Source: Didymodactylos carnosus (Eukaryota > Rotifera > Eurotatoria > Philodinida > Philodinidae). Taken from it: a stretch of DNA of 64,000 bases. The notes below the pieces were generated by a model. That model saw only the letters and a program-made list of their open reading frames with translations, had not been told where the DNA came from and ran no database searches. Location: the NCBI GenBank assembly GCA_905250885.1, contig CAJNOQ010000032.1, forward strand, positions 33,013 to 97,012, given 5' to 3'. This document shows, piece by piece, positions 50,073 through 64,000 of this stretch (its first letter is position 1; each line of letters begins with the position of its first letter). Position numbers and translations under genes: made by a program.

Positions 50073-50408
50073 TGGGTACTTCCATACAGGTCCGCCCACT
50101 TTATTGCGTAGCCTGGCTTAATGACTTAAAGCCGGGAAGGTTTGACTATATGCAATCGATAGTCCTACTAAAGGTATGTAAAAACCTCCAGTCGCCCCAT
50201 GGAAAAATTATTCCGAGCACGGTTTTTCTCGGCCATAAGTTCTGAATTGAAGCGTTTTCAGGGGTACCAGAACAGCGAAATCCGATCTTACCTAATACTA
50301 ACAAGCGTTCTCGTACCGCTAGCTGGAAAGAGCATATAAAGTTACATATTTCTATCTGCAAATGAGATTTTCTCCTCTGACATTCGGAAAGAATTTTTGA
50401 CTGGAGGA
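50073..50408. repeat. dispersed repeat, copy 1
   Basis: About 335 bp that recurs in direct orientation at 63682-64000, with roughly 93-95 percent identity by eye from AAGCCGGGAAGGTTTGA onward. The ends show GGGTACTTCC and TGACTGGAGGA. The minus-strand frame at 50146-50472 is open and partly shared with copy 2, but copy 2 shifts frame part-way, so it is probably not coding. The interior is more GC-rich than the surroundings. The family is not identified. Confidence 0.85.
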
Positions 50409-50594
50409 CCTTATCTGCATTAGCAGATATCACTCGTTTTATAGCGTGTTGGACGAGCTCAAAATCTAACAAAACATAACTTTGTTTATATTCAAATGAA
50501 AGCGACTTCCAAGTTTGTTCGTATGATGCACAATCAAGTCTCTAGCGCTTTTTACTTCTTCATGGTAAGCGTAGCCTGGAGACGTACTTTGGCC

Positions 50595-51008
50595 CGTCTT
50601 GGGCTCCTCCCTCTACAACTACACATCAGTTCTTCGAGATCTTGTTAGCCCGCACACTACTCGACTAGTGCTACAAAAGGCGCAAGGTATTGACTTTGGC
50701 CAGGTAGTTTTTCTTGTGGCGGTTTTCTAGAATTTCGTCAAATCCTTAGTTGCTCATAAATACTGAATCCAAAATAACCTGAAATTCAGATTCAGCATGT
50801 CATTTTATGGCTAATTTAGTATTTTTTCCCGTTCATGACCTTAAGCAGATGATAGGATTTTTACGGAATTTCTAGAAAACCGCCAGAAGAAAAACTACCT
50901 GGCCAAAGTCAATACCGTGCGCGTTTTGTAGCACTAGCCGAGTAGTGTGCGGGCTAACAAGATCTCGAAGAACTGATGTGTAGTTTTCGAGGGAGGAGCC
51001 CAAGACGT
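50595..51008. repeat. foldback element, about 150-bp arms
   Basis: The left arm (50595-50745) and right arm (50855-51008) are reverse complements with few mismatches; CTAACAAGATCTCGAAGAAC on the right matches GTTCTTCGAGATCTTGTTAG on the left. The spacer is about 110 bp. It lies 190 bp past dispersed repeat copy 1. Confidence 0.9.
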
Positions 51009-52119
51009 AGGTAAAACGTTGAGATCATCGACTAACTGCCTCTTTCACTTTTATAAGTTTTACACTGAACACCTTTAACACATTTGTGTTTTATTGAGTA
51101 GAAATCATACACAAAAAGAATCCTAACTGTGCAGATCAACTTGAATAACTGTTTCGTCTGTTGATAAAGCCGCTTTCACGTTTTTTGGTCGTTCACATCC
51201 CTTTCGATTTCCAATTTGAGCTGGACTTGATCGACCCCCCTCCCCATCACCCCATATCATCATCTCACGAATCTTAATTGTAATATTTCGCCAGAGTTTA
51301 AAAGTAGTACTTCGATGATAGCTCGTTAAAATTTACCGTAAAGGATACAATTATTCCAGAATCCAAACTAAATTTCACAGAAAATTTTGAAAAGATTTCA
51401 AAAGAAAAAAATGTTTTTAATGCTTCCAAAATTCATTTCTATGTTAACGATATTGAAAATCAAAGGAGGAAACGTTTGCCTACTCGAAAATTAAAGATTG
51501 CACATTGAATATAGAAGTGGACAATTAAAAATATTGACATAAAGATGCATTCTGAAAAAATACTAAAGCTTTTTGATTCCAAAACATGTTATCCGGAAAA
51601 TATCTTTTGTATGGATCGCAATGCTCTTCCAGAAAATTCTCCTGTACAAATAGTTTTGTTCAAATGGATATGAAAAATCACTTAAGATTTAGAAAAACTT
51701 ATGGACAATAATCAAATAAATCATAAAACATGAAAATTAACAAAGAATGCTTTTTCTATTTTCGCAAGAAATCTCAAAAAGGTGTTGAACTTTTACAATT
51801 TTTAGGATTCGAGTACAAGCAAGAATTACTTAATCTAGAAAATGGTTTGAGTGAAATTAAAGCTGATTTATTGTTAGCATAATTTATGGGATTGAAAATA
51901 AGAACATAGAAAATTGTATGTCCAAAAAATGCATTGGAAAAAATTAGAAAAGAAATGTTCAGATTAAAAGAAACAATGAATTAAAAACTGAGGTCCCAGA
52001 TCTCCACGTATCATCGTTCTGACGAGGTTGACTTGACGAGGTTTGATTTCCCCGAGGACATGCCTATGTCATTCAGGTCCAGTCTGGGAATCTCAGAAAC
52101 GCAGTAACCCTAACCCAGG
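51009..52119. other. intergenic with possible dead coding fragment
   Basis: Around 51545-51880 several short frames have coding-like composition (for example MHSEKILKLFDSKTCYPENI and LLQFLGFEYKQELLNLENGL) but are broken by stops and shifts, so this may be a degraded gene or element of unknown family. The rest is featureless. Confidence 0.35.
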
Positions 52120-53480
52120 CTAAACAGAATGGTCCGTTAACGGCGTGTAAACAGTACATTAACGGTCATCATAAAAACGGCCCGTTAACGTCATAAAAAC
52201 TGGACTAGAGCCTTTCTCTTTATAAACACATACGATTTCATCTTTTCTTTCCAGAGTGCGAAACTATTTTTCATCGTTTTTCTTTGCAAATTATGTGTTT
52301 TTGCTTTTTTTTCAAAAGAATTATTCCAAAAAAATTTTACAAAGTAAGCACACATCATTTCTGAGAGAGAGAGCGAATTAAGATAAATAAAATCTTTCAA
52401 CTTTTCCTTAGAGACAGAGTTGAACTGTATTCTTCTTGGGTCATATTACGACACCTCTTTATCTTTCTCAGATAATGCATAAAATCTAAGATATCTCCTT
52501 TTGTATAGATTTAGTTAAATACAGTGATTGTACGAGATCTCAAAATAAAAATGTACACGAGTGAGAAAATACCTCAAAGACTAATGTCTTCACAAATGTG
52601 AGTAGCTTGGTGTAAGATCGCTTTGCCATTAGTGACTTTCAGGGTGTAGCAAAGATCGGTTCGGTTCTGTTTGATGCACAGAGGATTGGGGCTCAGCCAT
52701 TCCGCCTCATTCACAGGATGCTGGAATGGTTCTAGCAACGAACTGGTTCGAGCGATAATATCCACGGATACACACTCTCTGAAAGTTCAAGCGTGAATGC
52801 TCGATGCTTCACATGCGGCAAACGTAACCTTATTGGTAAAACTCATAATTGAATGAAGTAAAAGGCATCAGTCTTTCTCATATTTAATTTAAGATCATTT
52901 CCAATCATATGATCGAATCAGAATTATGAAATACAGCGAAGTAGGACTTAATTTACCTGAGCAAATGTTTCTGAAAAGTAAACTCCAAAGCTTATAGAAA
53001 ATCAGATAGTTCCACAGTATGACTACGGACTAGATGTTAATGTACAGTAGAAGAACAGCGGGCCGAAATTGCTGTGTACTTTCTCTGACTTTGTATTAAT
53101 ATTGACTTTTCCTTTTCAGATAGGGCTTATGGCATATGGAAGCATCATCTGGCTGACAAAAACATCAAAAATTCATTTTACCATGCTCTCGAAGAAAAGT
53201 CCGAGTAAAACATGGTAGGTAGAATCAAGCGTAATGAGCTAAAAGCTGTCTACAAAGCTAGAGATCGATTAGGCATGCCTTTCTTCGGGTGTGCGCTCGA
53301 GCAGAAAACGTCATTAGGTCGCAGTTCGAAGCAGTTTGTTTCTTTAAAAACGGCCCGTAAACGGTGTAAAAATGGGCCGTAATACGGTCCCAGTTAACTG
53401 TGTAAAAACGGTCCGTTAACGTAGACTGAACGGGTCGTTAACACGCCGCTAACTTGGCCGTTTTGAACGACCTGGAACGG
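52120..53480. repeat. GGCCCGTTAACG short-repeat clusters flanking a 1.1-kb segment
   Basis: Variants of AAAACGG(C/T)CCGTTAACG cluster at 52129-52200 (about four) and again at 53345-53470 (about six, some inverted). They are GC-richer than anything around them. The segment between (including the minus ORF at 52574-52765, unrecognised) may be the body of an element whose ends carry these arrays, and the retrotransposon relic begins 280 bp further on. Whether they belong together is unknown. Confidence 0.5.
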
Positions 53481-53757
53481 TTCCCGTCAAATCAGTAAGT
53501 CGGATCCAAATAAACAACGGCAAATAAAGCGGGTTCTAATTGGTAGAAATGAAAATCATGGTTTAAGAGAAACAAGATTTTTTTTTCCACCACCATTGAG
53601 TAAAACGTTCAACGATGACTACGGCAAAGACTCTTATACTTTTCTTTCAGTGGAAGAAAGACAAGAAACTTTCTAATGCTGAAATAGTGAAGCAGGCAGC
53701 GAATAGAATAATTATCGAAGGAAAGCAACTAGGTCAACATTGTGAATCATAATAAAG

Positions 53758-54015
53758 CGTCTTAACGTGCCATTATCTGAAGCCAAATGTTTAGGACCCG
53801 ATACCGAACTGGAATATCTCGGGGTTTTGTTGAACACTGATGTTGTGCAAGCAACACTGCCTGAGTACAAATGCTTACGCGTCATTGAGACCGTTGAGAA
53901 GTTTGCAACTAAGCGCTAATGTACCAAACGAGAACTGCTTTCACTTATCGGTCATTAATTTCCAGCACGGCAAAAACGAAAAAATGGTAGGGCGCCGTTC
54001 ATCCGACCCATCCAG
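53758..54015 (+). mobile_element. retrotransposon reverse-transcriptase relic (DIRS-like)
   Basis: The translation shows the C-terminal part of a reverse transcriptase: GPDTELEYLGVLLNTDVVQA, then KCLRVIETVEKFATKR, an in-frame stop, and CTKRELLSLIGH, followed after another stop and a frame change by a GRAPFIRPIQ-like piece. This LGxxLDT...LxxLLGxL order is characteristic of DIRS/Ngaro-type and related reverse transcriptases downstream of the YxDD motif, which is not present here. At least two stops and a frameshift make it inactive. No LTR or split direct repeat could be assigned. Confidence 0.65.
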
Positions 54016-54489
54016 TAGATAAATCACGGTGTATTGTGCCAACAGAAAACAAAATCAGATATCAATTTTTATAAGTATATCTCATTGTTGCCATCGTGAT
54101 CTCAATTTATGAAACTAAGAGTGGAACATACTGTTCACAAAAATATGCATGTCTTAAAAATTTGCTTGAACCATGCATGAATGCTTCATCTTGCTAAATA
54201 TCTCTCTTACATACACTAGGAAACTGGCAATAAAATGTTTAAACGCATCGAGGAAGACCCGAAGAAAACACAATTAGCCATACTAACTGTCTAAGTACAA
54301 TGTAGTATGACCAATTTGAGAAACAATTTCATTCGTTTCAGAAAAGATTAGGACTGATAGTTTTAGCAAAACAAATCAATTAAGCTAATAGAAAGAGAAG
54401 TGGTATTTACAAAAAAGGAAGAGAGAAAAAAGCAACAATCGACGGTTATTTCGCCAAAAAACTGCAAACAATAACATCCAAAACAAAAA

Positions 54490-56557
54490 TTATAATCGCA
54501 TATTTGATTCAGTATGTTCACATAAATGACTTTGTTCTGTTAATAATGATTTTAATATATCATTTTCATCTTCAAGTAAACGAATCTAAAAGAAGAATAT
54601 AAATACCTATTGGATTTCACCAATCGTAATGTTAAAAAAAGAAAAATGAGTTTAGTGTATTGTTTCTTTCTTTTTTTTACAACTTTAATTCTCTCCAGTC
54701 CAATGGCCACCGGAATCGTGTGTGTTTCATTGCATCTAACGGATGTCCCAGAATAAATGGCGGTCTCAGTATTTCGTTAATATCTTGATCAGTTGTCATT
54801 ATCAAGGCTTCAACTATTTCTTCAGCTATCAAACTTTCTCTGTTTAGATGTAAGAGAAGAATTACTCTGCTTTAAGATAAGACAAGCGAGACCTGAAAAT
54901 ACTTGATTTTGGTTGATTTTTAAAAAATTTTGAAATGCCACCAAAACTGCAGTTTGAAAACGGCCATTTTTGATAAAGTCAATATAAGCAAAAATATCGC
55001 CTGCAACGAATAGCGATTATGAAGAGTTTTAAACATAGCCGATTGATAGAGCTTTTCAAGGGCCACAAAACGGTCATCTTCTCTATTCTGTATCGCAGAA
55101 TACAAAGAACTGGAATTGAAACACTGTCTTTCAGGATTTGAAAGTCATGGAAATTGAAGCTTCGCAGTATTTCACCTATATTCTTTTATTTCTACGGTAT
55201 ATAAAAAAATGTTCAATATGTTTTTTGTAGAGAATGAAACAGCAAATCTTTAAAAGAATAGTTGAAGCCTTGACAATGATAATTGATTCAGATATTAACG
55301 AAATAGTGAGACCGTCATTTATTTTGGGACGCCCGTTATGGTCAAAGATACCGAAAGTGTATTCTTACAAATAAGTTGGATCTATTTTTTTGTGTGCGAA
55401 TTAAAATCTTTTACGCTGCAAAATAACGTCAACTTACTCTCTCTTTTAATGAATCATTTTCTTGTAAGCTTCGATCAGCATCCAGACCTTGTTTGGCTAA
55501 GGTCTGATTGGCTGTACATAATTCATGAATATATTGTATTGTTTTTTCAAGAACATTACTCTACAAACAGAAAACAGCAGATAAATAACTTTTCATATGA
55601 ACTAACTACTCGTGTGATTATAAGCAGAAGTGCGATGATATTACGTAAAAATTTGAAGAAACAATGTTGATAATGACGACAGAATACAGCACTGATTGCT
55701 TTATTAACACGATTATGCAATTATATCAACTGTCTATAAATGAAGTCCAAAACACACACCTGACTTTTAACATACGCACTACAATCTGGTATTAGTTTAA
55801 TTAATTGTTGAATATACTGATTTATTCTATCTCTTCGTCGTCTTTCCACTAGAAAAACACGCAATACAACCGGATAATTATTAAGTTTTTATGAACGTAC
55901 CTTCATTATGTGTAGCGCGTCGTTTTTCTTGTCCAACATGTTGTACTTCTTCTTGTTGTTGTGGTGTGGAAAATTGGTTATCTGTCAATTGTTCCGATAA
56001 CGAGGATACATCTTCTGAAAAGAAAGAAATTGTTAGAAAGACTGAAGTTAGTTAGCAAGCAATCATCACCTGTTGCCATCATAATGAAAAAACCTATATA
56101 AATACAAGAAAATGATGGAAGTTTTGAACTGGTCAGATAACAAACGTACTTGAACCGTTTGTACCAACTGATGGTACAAGAGCAAATTTAGAAGTTCTAT
56201 GATTGTTATTATTATAATGATGATATTGCTGTTGCTGGTGGTGAATATTATTGTTATTATCGATAGTTAACTGTAAACCTAAGACAACCTGAACAGATAA
56301 AGTATAAAAATAAGACCACAGAGTTTTACCTGACTGGGTATTGTGAGACTAGGTAGACGAGATACATTAGTTCTCGATGATAGAATAGAACTATTTGGAA
56401 CAGTGGTAAATATTGACAATGGACTGATATTTGCGTTATCACTAAACTCTGATACTATCTGACCAATATCCTAAAATATGTCAAAATAATCAATAAAATA
56501 AAATTATATAGGAAAAGATGTGCAGCTTACATTCAATTTTCCATCACATGAATGCAT
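54490..56557 (-). CDS. USF: upstream stimulatory factor, bHLH-leucine-zipper transcription factor
   Basis: Eight exons, complement of 56531-56557, 56330-56470, 56150-56270, 56070-56093, 55901-56014, 55760-55848, 55438-55560 and 54490-54585; 244 aa, fully in frame. The bHLH begins near residue 138 (RATHNEVERRRRDRINQYI) and has the His, Glu and Arg that read CACGTG E-boxes; helix 2 is SNVLEKTIQYIHEL, followed by a long zipper (NDSLKERIRLLEDENDILKS). Upstream, FFIMMATEDV in a tiny exon matches the USF-specific region (FYVMM-type motif), which separates USF from MITF, MYC or MLX. The N-terminal part is an Asn/His/Gln-rich activation region. USF dimers activate many metabolic and stress genes. The penultimate intron (54586-55437) holds a nested inverted duplication. 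Confidence 0.93.
54690..55345. repeat. exon-like sequence and degraded inverted copy within a USF intron
   Basis: On the minus strand, about 54836 down to 54686 reads after a good acceptor (ACATCTAAACAG) as an open frame ending in a stop: IVEALIMTTDQDINEILRPP, then FILGHPLDAMKHTRFRWP and LDWRELKL. A diverged copy in the opposite orientation lies at about 55250-55345 (GAATAGTTGAAGCC...GATATTAACGAAATA) and reads IVEALTMIIDSDINEIVRPS, then FILGRP. The second copy lacks the upstream part and has stops around it. The family is unknown. Either an alternative terminal USF exon that duplicated, or a fragment of another gene carried in by an element. Confidence 0.5.
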
Positions 56558-58321
56558 TTTTTCCTTTTTTCTCTTCTATCTATTTAATGCTTCCTGGTCA
56601 TGATAATCAACACAAATGGAAAAAATTTTCTAAAATCCCAAAAAAATATTTTCGATAAATGTTAGCGATGCTTACTTCGGACTTCAGAGAATGGAAGAGC
56701 ATGTCAATTGATTCGAGAATTTGTTCATTCTTTTATGTCCGATAACTACTTCGCGTATTTTCTTACATTTTATAATAAATATATAAAACATAATGAACAT
56801 TAATCTGCAAGCCGATAAAAAATGTCTCTTTTGAAAAAAGCGCGCAGCACTCGATTACAAGAACCTCCCAACATATGTAGTCCTACTTCTGTCTATGACC
56901 AATGGAGCTACTTGTTCTTTTTATTAGCAGTTGATTGAACCAATCAAAATCACACGGTAAGAGTTGAAGTTGAAGCTCAAATAATGCGTTACTGTCCAAA
57001 ATGGAACACATGAGATGACGCGTATATGTATCTCATATGTTATATTCAGGTTGATAAAAAGTGTGTTGATGTGAAATGTAATCCCAAATGTTAAAGCGTA
57101 TAGTGCATACTAATAAAACTGATAAACATTTTTATGAACAAATGATAATAACAAACTTCACAGTGTTTTTCTTGAGATCATTATTGAAATCATACACTAA
57201 AATGAATGGCTTTTCTTTATAATAATGACAACTGATGTGTCATACTTCACTATTCTAAATTATTGATGAAAACGATGCCACCCATGGACAATTGATGGGC
57301 ACTTTCGCTTGCATACGGAACAAATCACTCACCTTCTCAATGTTTTACCACATCCATTCAACTGATAAATAAGCTTATAATGATCAGTTACTTGTTTAGA
57401 GGAATAAATGTTTTGTTTCATATATTGCTTTCATCCATTACCGATATTCTATATTTGCTTGAATTATCGTCTGGTTTAGACTGCATTAGATGATACACCA
57501 GAATTAAAAAATGAATTCTTCCCATCTTATTAATCAGATCAATTTTCAGTGTTTTTTTCTCAAATCGCATGACTATACTTTGTCTGCAGACGATATAGAC
57601 CAAGTGAAGAAAGCAAAAAATGAAGGTCAAAACATTTTAAGAAGGAACATTTTTATAGGCATCATTCAATTTGATAAAGAAATTTACCTTACATAAGCCA
57701 AAATTGACTAATTTTGTTAATAAATTACAATCATGTTTTTACAAATGCTTTATTTGCTGCTCACTTTCTTCAGCTTTGCTTAAATATAAAAATAATTATT
57801 CAAAAATTTGTAAACAAACTCAGATTACTACTATCGATAATAGTAGTGTGTTTTTTAAAGGTCTGGCGACAAAATCAGACTCATAACGTGTATTCCAATT
57901 ATTTCAATACTTTTAACTGTTTTACGTTTTACTGAGATATTTTGAGTTCTCTTCATAAAAGTGCGCTATTATATTCGCTTATATTTTTCAGCGGGAAAAA
58001 CTTTTGTACCTAATTTTGACTAATTGGAGTTTTATATAAATAAATAGTAACAAGTAGAAAATAAATGTTTAATAACTTTATTTGTACTGGTTAACAGGTA
58101 TCAGGTGAAATAATAGAACAATAACCGCTATGATGCTCTTCCTCGTAAAAAATTATTTCAAATTTATTCTCTTAATCTAATTTCTAAACAAAGAATGAAA
58201 GAAAAAATACGACATTGAATATTCATAAAAAATATATTTGTAGAAAAATACACACAGTAATGTGTTTATGTACAATTACCAAAAAAAAAATACTCTGCAT
58301 TGCACAAAATGTCATCATCAA
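56558..58321. other. intergenic between MCM6 and USF
   Basis: The 1.76 kb between the MCM6 stop and the USF start. It is AT-rich with small ORFs (57418-57630, 57511-57696, 57671-57935) on both strands that overlap one another and have no domain. The USF promoter should lie near 56560-56900; no motif can be named safely. Confidence 0.5.
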
Positions 58322-61278
<2,957 letters not shown>

Positions 61279-62611
61279 TTTGCCTTTTTGACAATATCTG
61301 AAATTAAAATAAACTTTACAATGTTCTCGAACTGAGAAGTGAATTGCACAAGACCATGAGAATATATTATTTCCATCTATCGTTGTATCTCATCAGTCAA
61401 ATGTAGAAATCTTTTCTTGAAACTGCGTTTTATATTTTAGAAATACGAATAAAATTGTGAGCCATTATTGTCTACAAGCTAAGATCCTTCATGGTCAAAT
61501 ATCACAATAGTATTCAAGTTCTATCAATGAAAAAAGGTTTATCTTTCATTTTTCTTTTTCATCAGACGTAATCAGAAAAAACACAGCAAATAAACTATAT
61601 ACATTTCAAAAATAAGAATAAATTCCACCATTTCAGAAAAATAAACAATATTTGCTCGAAATATAGACCTGAAAAAATAGTTTAGAAAGTGAAAAATCTA
61701 TTCTTCGCTTATAACAAAAATAACATCGGTACAAGTGTTCGACTGTTCGGACCCGATTGCAGGGCACTTCTTGAAAAACAAATTGTCTTCTAGCATGTAT
61801 CTTAAATCTGACAATAATAGCTCAAAACCTTGACTATATAAACGTTCGTGTAACACAAGCATATACTTTGTTCAAGACTTTGAAAACGCATAATCTAATT
61901 CTCTCAGAAATTTATACTATTCATAAGCAAAACAAAGAAGGCAGAGAACATAACATGCTTTCTTCAATGTATATACAGCAGTTAATTAAATGAAAACACA
62001 TGCGAGAACAGACTTTTCTGCTTCTGTACTCGATTCTGGCATATAAATCAGCAATCCGTATCAACATGAAACTTTTGCGCAAAAACTTTAGAAAAGGAGC
62101 ACAATAATTATTGTCAGACAGCATTAGTCTCAACACTTTAGAGAAAAGCGGGTGCTCTAGTATAGTCCAGCAGAATCGCAGCTTGGTCACTACCGCTCTC
62201 CCTATCACGTTCCACTTTCTTACTCGTTGTTGTTCTCTTTCTTTTTCATAGCGCGCCTTTGTTCCTGGAAAGCCTTATTTTCATTGGATAAACATATTTT
62301 GAGTTTGAGTGTTCACATATAAGGGCAGTAACTAAGTGCAGTGCAACAAACTTTAAATTATCGATTTTTATTTATTTCGTTCAATCTTTCCAATATTCGA
62401 ATTATGTCAAAGTGAAGCTCTCCATGTTTTCCATGGTCGTTTCCAGGACAACGGTATTCCCAATGGGAACGCGGATACATTTTATCCTGTTTTTTCATTT
62501 CGTGAGCAACAACTTGATACTATAATGTAACGGTGACTGGAAGCAAGGAATCTCATGATACTGAAAACTTCTGATACTACTTAAAAACCAAGCAATTTTC
62601 TAGTTATATCC
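61279..62611. other. intergenic upstream of MCM6
   Basis: AT-rich. The ORF at 61921-62208 (minus) has no recognised domain. The MCM6 promoter should lie near 61280-61600. No E2F-type site was identified with confidence. Confidence 0.45.
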
Positions 62612-62615
62612 TTAA

Positions 62616-63425
62616 CCCTTTCCAGCCGGCTACGAAACGACAGATAGCAAAAAAATCTTTCTAGTAAGTTTGTAGTAACCTCATCGTAGAAATAACAAAA
62701 ATGTAGTCATTGATACAAAAAAGTTCTTTGTTACCAAATGGCTGAATGTTGCCAAATGGCAACATCCGGCCGTAAGGCGTAAAAAGTTTTCAAAAAGGTC
62801 AATTTTTTTCTTCTATGAAAATCCGATGTTTTGTGGTTTTTATAACCTACATATCATTACAAGAACCCAGTTTATTTTTCTCTTCGTCTTTTGCAAGACA
62901 AAGCAAAAATATCTGAAGAATTTTCCAAAAATTTTGTCCAATTGGTGCAAAATTGGTCAGTTTTCCTCAGAAAAGGTCTAGAATTCAAGAAAATTCTAGA
63001 ATGATTCGAAGCAATTTCGAATATTCTGACACAGACTATTACAGAAAGCTCTGAAACATTCTAGAATTGCGCAGTTGCAACATGCGCAGTTTTTATTGTT
63101 CGAGTTTACCCAGTAATTCAGCTCAACAATGGAATGGATTATACATCTTTAGAGAAAAATTAACCGCCCATTGGTTCTTTGATCGAATATCCAGATATAA
63201 GAAAAAGAAGTTATTTCTATTCAAACCCTTTTTAGGGGCATCACGAATAGACCCTTCCATCTGCTCGGTGAGGGGCTTTATTTTTCTTCTAAATGCATAA
63301 ATCGACCCACAAATGTATCAGCGTAATTATCAATGTGTTAAAAAATTGAATATAATCAACAGAAGTTACTCCGATAGGAAATATCAACCCAATGTTGCCA
63401 AATGGCAACATCCAGCTGGAAAGGG
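62616..63425. mobile_element. TTAA-flanked nonautonomous element, piggyBac-type
   Basis: Ends CCCTTTCCAGCCGG and CCAGCTGGAAAGGG form a 14-bp inverted repeat with one mismatch, each bordered by TTAA (62612-62615, 63426-63429). A subterminal palindrome GTTGCCAAATGGCAAC occurs near both ends (about 62750 and 63394). At 810 bp with no transposase, it would depend on an enzyme from elsewhere. The ORF at 63067-63300 has no recognised domain. TTAA duplication plus CCC ends are the piggyBac hallmark. Confidence 0.75.
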
Positions 63426-63681
63426 TTAAAAAGAAGTGTTTTAGCAGTTTTATTTAGAGACTATAGATATGAACTTACATTCGTGAGGAAATGTATAAAA
63501 CGGGTATTTTGTTGTCTTTCGCATTTTGTTAACTTGCGTCTTTAAAATTAAAATTAAATTATATAGGAATAGTACGATCTCCAATGTCTCTAATATGCGC
63601 TTGGATACTTCCGGACAGGTCTTTCCGCACAGGTAGCTAGATGGCGATCAGCTGAATGAAACTATAGTTAAGTTCAAAAGT

Positions 63682-64000
63682 GGGTACTTCCGCACAGGTC
63701 CGTCCAGTATTACATGAGCTGAAAGCCGGGAAGGTTTGAGTATCAATGGACAGTCCTACTAAAGGTATGTAAAAAACCCCAGTCGTCCCATGGAAAAATT
63801 ATTTCGACCACGGTTTTTTCTCGGCCATAAGTTCTGAATTGAAGCGTTTTCAGGGGTGCCAGAACAGCGAAACCCGATCTTACCTAATACTAACAAGCGT
63901 TCTCGTACCGCTAGCTGGAAAGAGCATATAAAGTTACATATTTCTATCTGCAAATGAGATTTTCTCCTCTGACATTCGGAAAGAATTTTTGACTGGAGGA
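63682..64000. repeat. dispersed repeat, copy 2 (cut by window end)
   Basis: Direct repeat of 50073-50408, lacking about 14 bp near its left end and truncated by the window at the last bases. Upstream, at 63605-63640, the motif TACTTCCGGACAGGT / TTTCCGCACAGGT occurs twice more, so the left end carries about three copies of a 15-bp unit. The minus frame at 63759-63953 is shared with copy 1 only in part. Confidence 0.85.

Overview
The window looks like nuclear DNA of a small-genome metazoan. It is strongly AT-rich. Its genes are split by many very short GT-AG introns (often 50-80 bp, ending TTTTAG), and it carries animal-type genes: a TASK-like K2P channel, a USF bHLH-zipper factor, syntaxin 5, COG3, MCM6 and RPL22. 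Compact, AT-rich, intron-dense genes with Asn/Gln-rich proteins fit a bdelloid rotifer (Adineta/Rotaria-like) best. That placement is inference, since no rRNA, mitochondrial or other diagnostic gene is present. Gene models below were built by hand from splice signals and reading-frame phase. Six of them (COG3, STX5, K2P, RPL22, USF, MCM6) close in frame from ATG to stop at about the length expected for the family.

Layout. 1-6.3 kb: a foldback repeat, a small three-exon membrane-protein candidate, a secreted PAN/apple plus EGF protein (- strand), three hairpin or MITE-like repeats and an unrecognised ORF. 6.3-13.4 kb: COG3 and STX5 in tandem on the + strand, two parts of the Golgi vesicle-tethering and fusion machinery. 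A 220-bp-arm foldback sits in the largest COG3 intron. 14.6-16.2 kb: a decayed CAMK/TSSK-like kinase pseudogene broken by a palindrome-rich insertion. 18.9-35.4 kb: one very large + strand gene (at least 1494 aa, 5' end not found) for a disordered Asn/Ser-rich protein ending in a class I PDZ ligand, with introns of up to 6 kb. 36-43 kb: a TASK-like K2P channel (- strand) among five foldback or TTAA-flanked elements. 45-46.2 kb: RPL22 with an Ala/Lys/Pro-rich N-terminal extension. 46.2-54.4 kb: repeat-rich DNA with a tRNA-like (SINE-like) sequence, a long dispersed repeat, a 150-bp-arm foldback, short GC-richer repeats and a retrotransposon reverse-transcriptase relic. 54.5-56.6 kb: USF (- strand). 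58.3-61.3 kb: MCM6 (- strand). 62.6-64 kb: a TTAA-flanked element and a second copy of the dispersed repeat, cut by the window end.

The host genes are mostly ordinary housekeeping genes. COG3 and STX5 act in the same pathway (retrograde intra-Golgi and ER-Golgi traffic), but nothing here shows they are co-regulated. The unusual signals are: (1) at least ten long inverted-repeat elements, arms 50-220 bp, in intergenic DNA and introns, three of them bounded by TTAA as piggyBac-type elements are; (2) a K2P channel whose first selectivity filter reads T-L-V-G-Y-G instead of T-T-I/V-G-Y-G; (3) the large PDZ-ligand protein of unknown family; (4) an exon-like sequence inside a USF intron with a degraded, inverted second copy. 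I found no CRISPR array, operon or prokaryotic-type defence system.
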